Shown one piece after another: positions 8,659-19,146 of a DNA stretch of 64,000 bases. Position numbers and translations under genes: made by a program. Source of the DNA: Streptacidiphilus sp. P02-A3a (GTDB taxonomy: Bacteria > Actinomycetota > Actinomycetes > Streptomycetales > Streptomycetaceae); NCBI RefSeq assembly GCF_014084105.1, contig NZ_CP048289.1:62001-126000 (forward strand). Reading direction: 5' to 3'. The notes under the pieces are model-generated. The model was not told the origin of the DNA, searched no databases, and saw only the letters and a list, made by a program, of their open reading frames with translations. Every line of letters begins with the position of its first letter. Positions within the stretch are counted from its first letter, which is position 1.

Positions 8659-8875
8659 ATTCCCCCTTCGCTGCCGCCCGGCCCGTGGCTGCGCGTCTGT
8701 GCAGGATTGCGCGGGCTACGAGGCGGCCGAACGGAAGTGTGCACCCGCTACCTGCCGCGGTGATAGGCGGGGTGGCACATTGATGCAGACTCAGGACGGA
8801 ACCGGGACCAGAACCGGATGAACCCGGTCATCCCACCGCGGCGCCGACCCGGTCACCGACCCGGTCGGCGGCCCC

Positions 8876-9076
8876 TCAGCCCACCAGCGCGACCACGTAG
8901 ACGGTGCGCGGCGGCTGGTACTCCTCCACGACCACGATCGAGCCCCGGGCGATCCGCTCCCCCGGCACCGCCGGGTAGGCCAGGAACGCCTCCGTCCCGC
9001 CGCGCACCGGGACCAGTACCTCGCCCACCAGGCCCGGCCCCACCGTCCCGGTGACCCGCCCCACGCTGCCGACCAT
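8876..9076 (-). CDS. NfeD-like OB-fold protein, short soluble form
   Basis: The 66-residue protein MVGSVGRVTGTVGPGLVGEVLVPVRGGTEAFLAYPAVPGERIARGSIVVVEEYQPPRTVYVVAL matches the C-terminal OB-fold of NfeD (G-x-G-x-V.., ..I..G..V.V...). Membrane helices of full-length NfeD are missing. NfeD and flotillin are usually encoded together and act at the membrane. The call relies on the pattern plus context. Confidence 0.7.
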   Translation of the reverse strand: MVGSVGRVTGTVGPGLVGEVLVPVRGGTEAFLAYPAVPGERIARGSIVVVEEYQPPRTVYVVALVG

Positions 9077-9145
9077 TCCGGCCCCCCTCTGTCGCCCCGC
9101 GCTGGAACCCGGCGCTGGAACCCCGGTCCGGCTCGGAGCGTACCC

Positions 9146-10114
9146 TCACCCGTGCGACGGGGTCAGCACGATCCGCTGGCCGGGGGCGGTGCGGGTGCCC
9201 CAGGCCCGTTCGACCTCGGCGAGGGGCAGCACGAGGGGGTTCACCGCCAGCGCCCCGGAGGTGATCTCCGCGGCCAGGGCCGGGAGTTCGGCGAGGATGT
9301 CGGCGGTACCGAGGGAGCCCTGGCCGCTGCCCATGAGCCGCAGGTCGGCCCCGCGCAGCAGGGCGGACGGCAGGGTGAGCTCGGCTCCGGCCATGGAGCC
9401 GATCTGGATCCAGGCCAGTGCCCTGGTGCGCTCGGCCCGGGCGGTGAGCAGGGCCGGCATGGCGTGTTCGGCGGCCGGGCCCCACAGGTAGTCGATGACC
9501 ACGTCCACGTCGGCCGCGGCGCGGCCCAGCCGGTCGGCGACCTGCTCCGGCTCGCCCAGCAGCGAGACCGTCCGGTCCGCGCCCAGGTCGGCCAGCAGGC
9601 CCAGCCGCTCCGGGTCGCGCCCGGCGGCCACCACGGTCCCGGCGCCCAGCAGTTTCGCGATCCGCACCGCGAGCTGACCGGCGTTGCCGGTCGCGCCCAG
9701 CACCAGTGCGCCCGCGCCGGGCCGGAGCGCGACCCGGCGGCGCAGCGCGACCCAGGAGGACATGGCCGGGTTCATCGCGGCGGCCACCGCGACCGGGTCG
9801 GTGCCGGTCGGCAGGGTGACGGCGCGGCGGCGGTCGACCACGGCCCGCTCGGCCATGGTGCCGGGGACGCCGTCCGGGGCGACGAAGTAGAGCAGTTCCC
9901 GCCGCGGGCCGAGGCCGACCGCGTCGATGCCGGGGACCAGCGGCAGTACGCCGTCGGAGGTGTAGTGGCTGCCGTCGGCCCCGGAGCGCACCCGTGGGTG
10001 CAGCCCTGCGGCCAGCACGTCCACCAGGATCTCGTGCTCGCCCCGCGGTTGCGGCGGGTCGATGGCCTCGAAGCGGGGCGGGGCGTCGAAGGAGCGGACG
10101 ACGGCGGCGTGCAT
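9146..10114 (-). CDS. Quinone oxidoreductase-type MDR (zinc-free alcohol dehydrogenase family)
   Basis: The 322-residue protein has a GroES-like N-terminal domain and a Rossmann domain with LVLGATGNAGQLAVRIAKLLGAGTVVAAGRDPERL, the NADP-binding AxxGxxG form of quinone oxidoreductases. The zinc-binding Cys/His set of true alcohol dehydrogenases is absent. The start at MHAAVVRSF was chosen because AGGAGG lies 6 bases upstream. It is divergent from a marR gene across a duplicated operator, so it is probably induced by a quinone or electrophile sensed by MarR. Confidence 0.88.
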   Translation of the reverse strand: MHAAVVRSFDAPPRFEAIDPPQPRGEHEILVDVLAAGLHPRVRSGADGSHYTSDGVLPLVPGIDAVGLGPRRELLYFVAPDGVPGTMAERAVVDRRRAVTLPTGTDPVAVAAAMNPAMSSWVALRRRVALRPGAGALVLGATGNAGQLAVRIAKLLGAGTVVAAGRDPERLGLLADLGADRTVSLLGEPEQVADRLGRAAADVDVVIDYLWGPAAEHAMPALLTARAERTRALAWIQIGSMAGAELTLPSALLRGADLRLMGSGQGSLGTADILAELPALAAEITSGALAVNPLVLPLAEVERAWGTRTAPGQRIVLTPSHG

Positions 10115-10146
10115 GGCTGGCCTCCTGGGCTGGGCAGGGCATATGG

Positions 10147-10190
10147 TTTGTGGCACGTACTACTTCGACGGTAGTTTGTGCCACGTACTA
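10147..10190. promoter_or_regulatory. Duplicated 16-bp operator between quinone reductase and marR
   Basis: TTTGTGGCACGTACTA (10147-10162) and TTTGTGCCACGTACTA (10175-10190) are direct repeats with one mismatch, 28 bases apart (nearly three helical turns). The space between holds a further inverted pair, ACTAC/GTAGT. Their place between divergent genes makes them likely MarR-binding sites controlling both. Confidence 0.65.
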
Positions 10191-10215
10191 GGTCAAGCGG
10201 AAGAGGCGGCCGACG

Positions 10216-10680
10216 ATGACCCCCAGCCCCACCCCGGACCCGGCGGTCGACCCGCCGGAGACCACCGTGGACGCGTTGGTCCAGCTGTCGTTCCTGGTCC
10301 AGGGCGTGCTGGCGGGCGTCGCGGCCGAGTACGACCTCTCGCTGATCCAGGTCCGGCTGCTGGGGATCCTGCGCGACCGCCGCCCCGGCATGCTCGAACT
10401 CGCCCGGTACCTGGGGCTGGACAAGTCCTCCACGACCGGGCTGGTCAGCCGCGCGGAGAAGCGCGGCCTGGTCCAGCGGCTGCCGTCGCCGCACGACGGC
10501 CGCGCCGTGCTGGTCGGCCTCACCCCGCTCGGGCGGCGGCTCGCCGAACAGGGGACGGCCGAGGCGGAGCGGCAGATCACCGCGCTGACGGCGGTGCTGA
10601 CCCCCGACGAGCAGCACCGGATCCGCGCCCTGACCGGCCGACTGCTGCGGGCCGCGGCGACCGCGGGCGGCGCCCGGTGA
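10216..10680 (+). CDS. MarR-family transcriptional regulator
   Basis: The 154-residue protein has the MarR winged helix: LSLIQVRLLGILRDRRPGMLELARYLGLDKSSTTGLVSRAEKRGLVQRLPSPHDGRAVLVGLTPLG (about residues 42-110; recognition helix KSSTTGLVSRAEKRG, wing with DGRAVLV). MarR proteins are usually repressors released by phenolics or oxidants. It is divergent from the quinone oxidoreductase it probably controls. Confidence 0.92.
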   Translation: MTPSPTPDPAVDPPETTVDALVQLSFLVQGVLAGVAAEYDLSLIQVRLLGILRDRRPGMLELARYLGLDKSSTTGLVSRAEKRGLVQRLPSPHDGRAVLVGLTPLGRRLAEQGTAEAERQITALTAVLTPDEQHRIRALTGRLLRAAATAGGAR

Positions 10681-10773
10681 CCCCCGGAGCGGCGCCGACG
10701 GGTTCCGCCGCGGGCGGACGGTCTGGTCAACCAGGCCTGGCGCTGGGTACGGTGTGGACATCTCATTTGCAGA

Positions 10774-12692
<1,919 letters not shown>

Positions 12693-12701
12693 CCCCACCG
12701 A

Positions 12702-12752
12702 CCACCGCGCCGGCCCCGGAGCCACAGGGGAGCCCCGGGCCCGGCGCGGTGG
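12702..12752 (+). terminator. Stem-loop terminator after thiC
   Basis: CCACCGCGCCGG (12702-12713) pairs perfectly with CCGGCGCGGTGG (12741-12752). The 27-base loop holds further pairing (CCCCGG/CCCCGGG region). It begins 10 bases after the thiC stop. Confidence 0.75.
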
Positions 12753-12760
12753 CCACCGCC

Positions 12761-12786
12761 GACTCGGGTTCCCGAGAACCCGAGTC
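12761..12786. terminator. Second perfect hairpin downstream of thiC
   Basis: GACTCGGGTTC (12761-12771) and GAACCCGAGTC (12776-12786) pair fully around CCGA. It could be a second terminator insulating the accessory cassette, or the edge of the inserted segment. Confidence 0.6.
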
Positions 12787-13168
12787 CTGAATTGTGCGGG
12801 TACAACAGAGGGCTGCGGCGCGCGGGTCGGGGCCGCGCGGCTGGCGGTAGTCTCGCCCTGTGATGTCGTCTAGGAGCCGGAGCGGGGCCTTGACAGGGGT
12901 GAATACCTCCTGCGCCCTAACCTTCGGCCGAACCCATTGAGCAGCGGTTCGGAACATCGTGAGCCTTGGCTTCCAACAGGACGAGGTCGCCTGGAAGCTC
13001 AACTCCTCGGGAACGAGAGCCAGTGGCCAACCGTGAACGAGCTCGTTGAGCGAAGGACAACGGTCAGGAGAAGACCAAGGCGGCGTGTCGATCAGTCGCG
13101 GGCCTCGTCGTATCGACGGGGGAGAAGGAGTCGACATGTGATCCGAGAGCCGAGGCTAGGATGATCAG
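12787..13168 (+). other. Untranslated leader of the HEPN-ATPase cassette, possibly a structured RNA
   Basis: No convincing gene lies in these 382 bases. A -10-like TAGTCT is at 12848-12853. Downstream are several exact stems: CCGAACC/GGTTCGG (12928-12934 with 12946-12952), GCTTCCA/TGGAAGC (12969-12975 with 12992-12998), CTCG-GGAA-CGAG with a GNRA-type loop (13006-13017), and ACCGT/ACGGT (13030-13034 with 13060-13064) enclosing the 12-bp palindrome AACGAGCTCGTT (13036-13047). A 25-codon frame from GTG 12959 (ending at 13035) also reads like decayed protein sequence (GFQQDEVAWKLNSSG). So this is either structured RNA or gene remnant. Confidence 0.4.
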
Positions 13169-13666
13169 GTGACTGTTCCCGCTCCTGCCGCCCTAGCGCC
13201 GGTCCAGTTCTGGGATGCTGCCAAGCGCCACTACGCCGATGCTGTCCATCTCAACACCGAGGGACGCCTCGGATCGGCGGACCACCTGGCTGGGTTCGCT
13301 GCTGAGTGTGCGATCAAGGCAATCCTCATCGGCTTCCTCGGATCCCAACTCAACTCAAAGGGAATACCCTTCAGCCCGGTTCTGAAGATCTCCGGACAGG
13401 GGCACCAGCATGGACACTTGCCCCCGCTCTGGTCCCAGCTTGCCAGTGTTGTCCACGGACAGGCGACTCGGGGAACGGTCGTGGGCCCAAGATTTATCGC
13501 CTTGATTTCCCAGGGGAATCCATTCGGGCGCTGGCACGTCTCTGATCGCTACTCTGATGCTTCCACCGTTACTGCTGGGCGGGTCACCAGACACCTCACA
13601 GCTGCGTACGACCTCTGCAGTGCTTACCAGCTAGCCCAACTGACCGGAACGGGCACATTGGCATGA
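13169..13666 (+). CDS. HEPN-like protein, first gene of a three-gene ATPase cassette
   Basis: This 165-residue helical protein has an N-terminal part, FWDAAKRHYADAVHLNTEGRLGSADHLAGFAAECAIKAILIGFL, that resembles the opening helices of HEPN domains (an 'LAGFAAE.AIKA.L' helix). Its last helix, VTRHLTAAYDLCSAYQLAQL, is also HEPN-like. A canonical Rx4-6H RNase motif is not seen (RVTRH is the nearest), so nuclease activity is uncertain. The GTG start follows GCTAGG weakly. The stop overlaps the next start as ATGA. Third-position bases are much more A/T-rich than in flanking genes, suggesting transfer. Confidence 0.6.
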   Translation: MTVPAPAALAPVQFWDAAKRHYADAVHLNTEGRLGSADHLAGFAAECAIKAILIGFLGSQLNSKGIPFSPVLKISGQGHQHGHLPPLWSQLASVVHGQATRGTVVGPRFIALISQGNPFGRWHVSDRYSDASTVTAGRVTRHLTAAYDLCSAYQLAQLTGTGTLA

Positions 13667-15006
13667 TGCAGGCCATCCGATTTGATGATGCCTGGCAGGC
13701 GGCCCTGCGCCTTGCGCAGACGCAGGCCGATGCTGGATTCGATGTCGTCCTGGTGCGCGACTTGTTGGGGCGCGCGACGTTGCTGATCGACGACCGATCA
13801 GCTTCCTTCGATGCTTCGTCAGTCGACTGGGAACGGCTTCGCGAGGCGTTCGACAACGCTACCGGACCGTTTGCCGGACTTGAACCAGTACAGGCCGCTA
13901 CCGGCCTTTTCGCGCCGGATTCCGTTATGAACTCAGCTGATCTGGCCGTCCTCCAGAAGCGTGACGGAAGTCACGGTCAATTGGCCCTGCTGGACCGTGC
14001 TGTCATCGGCATCGACTGGCTGCGCCCCGCTGTGGCGGAATCATCCGAAATAGAGCGTCGAGTGACGCTCTATGGATTCAAGGGCGGAGTTGGACGATCT
14101 ACCGCAACGGCTGTCCTGGCCCGCTACTTGGCAGAGACCGGGCGCTGCGTCCTCGTGGTGGATCTGGACCTGGAGTCCCCCGGAGTGTCAGCGCTTCTCG
14201 AGGATCCAGCGCAATTGCCGAACCATGGTGTGCTTGACCACCTCGTAGAGGCTGGCGTCGGAAATGAGAGCGGCCTGGATCTGGTCTGCCGCAGCTCGGC
14301 ATTGTCAGTCAAGGGCAACGGTGAGGTCTGGTTGGCTCCTGCTGGTGGCCGTCCTCGACCTGGATACGAATACCTATCAAAACTGAATCGCATCTACACG
14401 GACTTGCCGCCTGCTCTCCCAGGTGGCGAAGGGCGGCCGTTCGCCCGTCGCCTGGAGGCGGCTGTGGCAGCGTGCGAGGGGCAGGTCGCAGAACGCAGCC
14501 GCCGACCGGATGTGGTCCTGTTGGACAGTCGGGCAGGAATGCATGATGTCGCTGCTGCAGCGATCACACAGCTTGCGGGACTGGCACTGCTCTTCGTCGT
14601 AGATAATCCGCATACGTGGGCTGGCTACGAGATGCTGTTCGAGCAGTGGGAGCGTATTCCGGTCCGAGCGCGAGCGCTGCGTGAGCGACTGAAGATGGTT
14701 GCTGCCATGCTTCCGCAGGCCGATGCGGATGAGCGGTTGGCACGGCTCCGCGATCGGGCGCAGGAACTATTTGCGCGAATCTACGACGACGAACAGGGGG
14801 CGGATCCAGCGGCATTTAATCCGGCGCCGGATGATGAGGATGCACCGCATTCGCCGATCCCGATCCTCTTCAGTACAGATCTGATTGGGCTCGATGCTGG
14901 GAGGACTCGTGACTGGTTGGATCTCCAGCTTATTCAGGCCGCTTATTCCACGTTTCTTTCCCAGGTGGAGCGGCTGGTACCGCCATTCCGAGAGGACGCT
15001 TCATGA
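13663..15006 (+). CDS. KGGVGR-motif ParA/MinD-like ATPase
   Basis: The 447-residue protein has LYGFKGGVGRSTATAVLARYLAETGRCVLVVDLDLESPGVSALLE starting near residue 136. This is a deviant Walker A, KGGVGRS (K140-R145), in place of KGGxGKT, and VVDLDLESPG is the ParA/MinD-type switch region. VVLLDSRAGMHDVAAAAI follows around residue 285, the Walker-B-like DxRAG of this class. The N-terminal ~125 residues have no known domain. KGGVGR ATPases are known in streptomycetes in multi-gene conflict-type loci. Start and stop overlap both neighbours by ATGA, indicating translational coupling. Confidence 0.8.
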   Translation: MMQAIRFDDAWQAALRLAQTQADAGFDVVLVRDLLGRATLLIDDRSASFDASSVDWERLREAFDNATGPFAGLEPVQAATGLFAPDSVMNSADLAVLQKRDGSHGQLALLDRAVIGIDWLRPAVAESSEIERRVTLYGFKGGVGRSTATAVLARYLAETGRCVLVVDLDLESPGVSALLEDPAQLPNHGVLDHLVEAGVGNESGLDLVCRSSALSVKGNGEVWLAPAGGRPRPGYEYLSKLNRIYTDLPPALPGGEGRPFARRLEAAVAACEGQVAERSRRPDVVLLDSRAGMHDVAAAAITQLAGLALLFVVDNPHTWAGYEMLFEQWERIPVRARALRERLKMVAAMLPQADADERLARLRDRAQELFARIYDDEQGADPAAFNPAPDDEDAPHSPIPILFSTDLIGLDAGRTRDWLDLQLIQAAYSTFLSQVERLVPPFREDAS

Positions 15007-16463
15007 CCCCTGAATTCAATGGTGGTGAAATGAGCGCCGGGGCATATCGTGAGCTCCTCACCACGGCCCCAGGGAATGCTTTTGACGCAGATTCAGACGC
15101 CCCAGATCTTCGGCGGCTCTACACGCCGGACAGCCATCGTCTGGCACTGGATCCAGATGTCACAGTTGTCCGCGGGGGTCGGGGCTCCGGTAAAACCGTG
15201 TGGTTCAAGGTGCTCAGTGATGATCGATTGCGGGTAATCGCGGCCGAAGCGTACAAGTTGCCACGGCTGAACGGTGTAGTCACAGCCAACGGATTTGGCA
15301 CCGCGCTCGGCCCAGAATCCTATCCAGGGCCAGCTACCATCCGCAAGATTCTCGATTCCGATGTTGACCCGGCAGAAATTTGGACTGCTGTCGTCCTGGT
15401 TGCGCTCAACGTCGAGCAGATCTTGACGATCAAGGGCTGGGAGCACAGGGTGGCCTGGGCGCGCAACAATCCCGAGGCCTACGAGGTGGCACTCTGGGAA
15501 GCGGACCAGAAAGCCGGTGCAGAGCGCGTCATCCAGCTACTGCTCTTCGATGGTCTTGATCACCTGCACAGCGATCGCGGAATTGCAGACCAGATGGTTT
15601 CCGGGCTACTTAAAACTGCCCTCGGGCTTCGTCTGGCGACCCAGAATATTCGCGCCAAGGTATTTATTCGCCCTGACATGTATGAGAGTGCATCGCGCAA
15701 CTTTGCAGATGCCTCCAAGCTGGGCGCTAATGCGGCGGATCTCACCTGGTCAACAGAGAACCTCTATGGTCTGCTCTTTCATCAGCTCGGCAATGGCGAA
15801 GGGGAGGCGGCGGCCGCATTCCGACAGGTTTCTGGGTCCTGGCGCGCGGGTCAGAACGGGCGGTTCGTGCCGCCGGTTGACGTGGTCGCCGACTCGCAGC
15901 GGCAGGAGGAAATCTTCGTCGGTATGGCAGGCTGGTACATGGGGGCCAATCATCGAAAGGGCTATACGTACACGTGGTTGCCCAACCACCTTCAGGATGG
16001 AAATTGGCAGGTAAGCCCCAGGAGCTTCCTTCGGGCCGTCTCGAAGGCTGCAGAGGTAACGCGGGACAGCTTTGCCAGCTATGAGCTGGCGCTCCATTAT
16101 GATGCAATTCGTCAAGGGGTTCAGGCGGCCTCACAGGTTCGGGTCGACGAAATCAGGGAAGATATCCGTTGGGCAGCTATTGCCGGTGAGATGCTCTCGG
16201 GTCAGCAAGTACCGATCGATGCCGGAACCGTTGTGGCCTGCTGGAGGGAGGGCGACTTGGTGGGTAAACTTGAAGCTCTTCACCCAGATGGATCGGTGGG
16301 CAGCGGGCCCAAAAATATGGCGGACCACAAAGGTCTCATTGACCAGTTGGTCGAGCTGGGTGTGATGACTTGGCGTACTACGGGGAAACTTGATCTCCCG
16401 GACGTCTACCGGATCGCGTTCGACATCGGCCGTAAGGGCGGAGTCCGTCGTCCAACCCGATGA
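15003..16463 (+). CDS. P-loop ATPase of the cassette, AAA/STAND-like
   Basis: The 486-residue protein carries TVVRGGRGSGKTVWFKVL (Walker A near residues 57-64) and LLLFDGLDHLHSD (Walker B near 179-187), followed by DQMVSGLLKTALGLRLATQNIRAKVFIRPDMY, a sensor-like segment of AAA/STAND ATPases. The C-terminal half shows a winged-helix-like end, KGLIDQLVELGVMTWRTTGKLDLPDVYRIAFDIGRKGG, which could bind nucleic acid or a partner. No recognised effector domain is seen. It is the last gene of the coupled trio. AT-rich codon use is shared with the two genes before it. Confidence 0.7.
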   Translation: MTPEFNGGEMSAGAYRELLTTAPGNAFDADSDAPDLRRLYTPDSHRLALDPDVTVVRGGRGSGKTVWFKVLSDDRLRVIAAEAYKLPRLNGVVTANGFGTALGPESYPGPATIRKILDSDVDPAEIWTAVVLVALNVEQILTIKGWEHRVAWARNNPEAYEVALWEADQKAGAERVIQLLLFDGLDHLHSDRGIADQMVSGLLKTALGLRLATQNIRAKVFIRPDMYESASRNFADASKLGANAADLTWSTENLYGLLFHQLGNGEGEAAAAFRQVSGSWRAGQNGRFVPPVDVVADSQRQEEIFVGMAGWYMGANHRKGYTYTWLPNHLQDGNWQVSPRSFLRAVSKAAEVTRDSFASYELALHYDAIRQGVQAASQVRVDEIREDIRWAAIAGEMLSGQQVPIDAGTVVACWREGDLVGKLEALHPDGSVGSGPKNMADHKGLIDQLVELGVMTWRTTGKLDLPDVYRIAFDIGRKGGVRRPTR

Positions 16464-16533
16464 TCCATAGGCGGTGCGCTCGCGGCAGGGGAAGGACCAG
16501 GGACGACGAAGCTCGGCAGCGTGGCTGATCTGA

Positions 16534-16680
16534 CGGCCGCATCACTCCCAGGACTTCACCCAGGCACAGGTCGCTGCCGAGATGGGTGCCACCCAGGGGC
16601 GGCCTGCCTGCACGCCATTGGAGGCGAGTTGAGGGTAACGGCCACGGTGGGGAAGTTGTCGGTGCGGCTGTGGGTGGACC
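16534..16680 (+). pseudogene. Decayed XRE/HigA-type HTH antitoxin remnant
   Basis: Frame 16549 onward reads QDFTQAQVAAEMGATQGR, the helix-turn-helix of XRE antitoxins. The end of the same protein type, LHAIGGELRVTATVGKLSVRL (usually 'YVEALGG.L.V.A..G...VRL'), appears from about 16607 in a different frame. About 20 middle codons are gone and the frame is shifted, with a TGA at 16531-16533 before it. The rest of 16464-16772 shows no other gene apart from the RNA ligase ribosome site. Confidence 0.55.
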
Positions 16681-16772
16681 TGGTGGTCGGGTCGGGGTCG
16701 GCGGGAAATCGGGTGACGGGGCTGGGGGTGGTTGGGCACCATCGGGGGGTTGCCTCATGACTGGAGACGCTG

Positions 16773-17840
16773 ATGTCCACGCTGCGGGTCACCGCCGAGC
16801 CGTTGGTCGTGCTGGAGCACGCCGGTGCCGACGCGCTGGAGTTGGCGCAGGTCGGGCTGTATCGCGCGGTGGTCGCCAAGGGGCACTACCGGACCGGGGA
16901 GTTCGCCGTCTACATCCCGGAACAGGCGGTACTGCCCCCGGAGTTGATCGAGGAGCTGGGGCTGGTCGGGCGGTTGGCCGGCAGTGCCCGGAACCGGGTC
17001 AGGGCGGTGCGGCTGCGGGGTGAGCTGTCGCAGGGGATCGTCTGCCGACCGCGGGCGGTGACCGCGGATCTGGCCGGCGCGCACGCCGAGGGCGTGGACT
17101 TCGCCGGACTGCTGGGGATCACCAAGTGGGTACCGCCGGTGCCGGTGTCGATGTCGGGGATGGCCGAGTCGGCCCCGGAGCTGATGCCCTGGATCGACAT
17201 CGAGAATCTGAAGCGGTACCCGGACGTCTTCGCGCCGGGCGAGCCGGTCGTGGTCTCCGAGAAGATCCACGGCTCGGCCTGCCTCTTCAGCTACCTGGTC
17301 GACGGCGGCCGGGCGCTGGTCTCCTCCAAGGGCTTCGGCTCGCGCGGCCAGGCGCTGCGGGAGGAGGAGCGCAACCTGTACTGGCGCGCGGCGCGGGCCT
17401 TCGACCTGCCGGGGGTGGCCGCGCGGCTGGCGGCGGACCTCGGCGCGAGCCGGATCGGGATCTTCGGCGAGGTGTTCGGGGCCGGGGTGCAGGACCTGCG
17501 CTACGGGGCGGCGGCGGGCACCGCCGGGGCGCCCGGCTACGCGGTCTTCGACGTCTCGGCGGAGATCGGCGGGCAGTCGGTGTGGCTGGACGCGGCCCGG
17601 CTGCTCGACGGACTGCTGCCGCTGGTGCCCCGGCTGTGGACCGGTCCGTTCGACGTCGACACGGTACTGGCGCTCGCCCAGGGCACGGAGACGGTGTCCG
17701 GACAGGGGCTGCACCTGCGCGAGGGCGTGGTGGTCCGACCGGTGGTGGAGCGGTACAGCGCGGAGCTGGGCGGACGGGCGATCGCCAAGGTGGTCAGCGA
17801 CGCCTATCTGACCCGCAAGGGCGGCACCGAGTACGAGTGA
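16773..17840 (+). CDS. ATP-dependent RNA ligase, Deinococcus DRB0094-like
   Basis: The 355-residue protein has an N-terminal beta-rich domain (about 1-120; GHYRTGEFAVYIPEQAVLPPELIEELG) followed by a nucleotidyltransferase domain with VVVSEKIHGSACLFSY, where K164 is the AMP-accepting lysine of motif I (KxHG). Further motifs are IGIFGEVFG (motif IIIa-like) and GVVVRPV plus AIAKVVSDAYL (motifs IV/V). This matches the DraRnl family that seals nicked RNA. GGAG lies 6 bases before the ATG. It sits directly after the HEPN-ATPase cassette but has host-like high GC, so a functional link is only inference. Confidence 0.85.
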   Translation: MSTLRVTAEPLVVLEHAGADALELAQVGLYRAVVAKGHYRTGEFAVYIPEQAVLPPELIEELGLVGRLAGSARNRVRAVRLRGELSQGIVCRPRAVTADLAGAHAEGVDFAGLLGITKWVPPVPVSMSGMAESAPELMPWIDIENLKRYPDVFAPGEPVVVSEKIHGSACLFSYLVDGGRALVSSKGFGSRGQALREEERNLYWRAARAFDLPGVAARLAADLGASRIGIFGEVFGAGVQDLRYGAAAGTAGAPGYAVFDVSAEIGGQSVWLDAARLLDGLLPLVPRLWTGPFDVDTVLALAQGTETVSGQGLHLREGVVVRPVVERYSAELGGRAIAKVVSDAYLTRKGGTEYE

Positions 17841-19067
<1,227 letters not shown>

Positions 19068-19146
19068 CGGCACGGCCGACCGGCGCGGCCGACGGGCGCG
19101 GTGACGGAGTGACGGAGTGACGGCGGTGCGAGGGGGCCGGGGCGGG

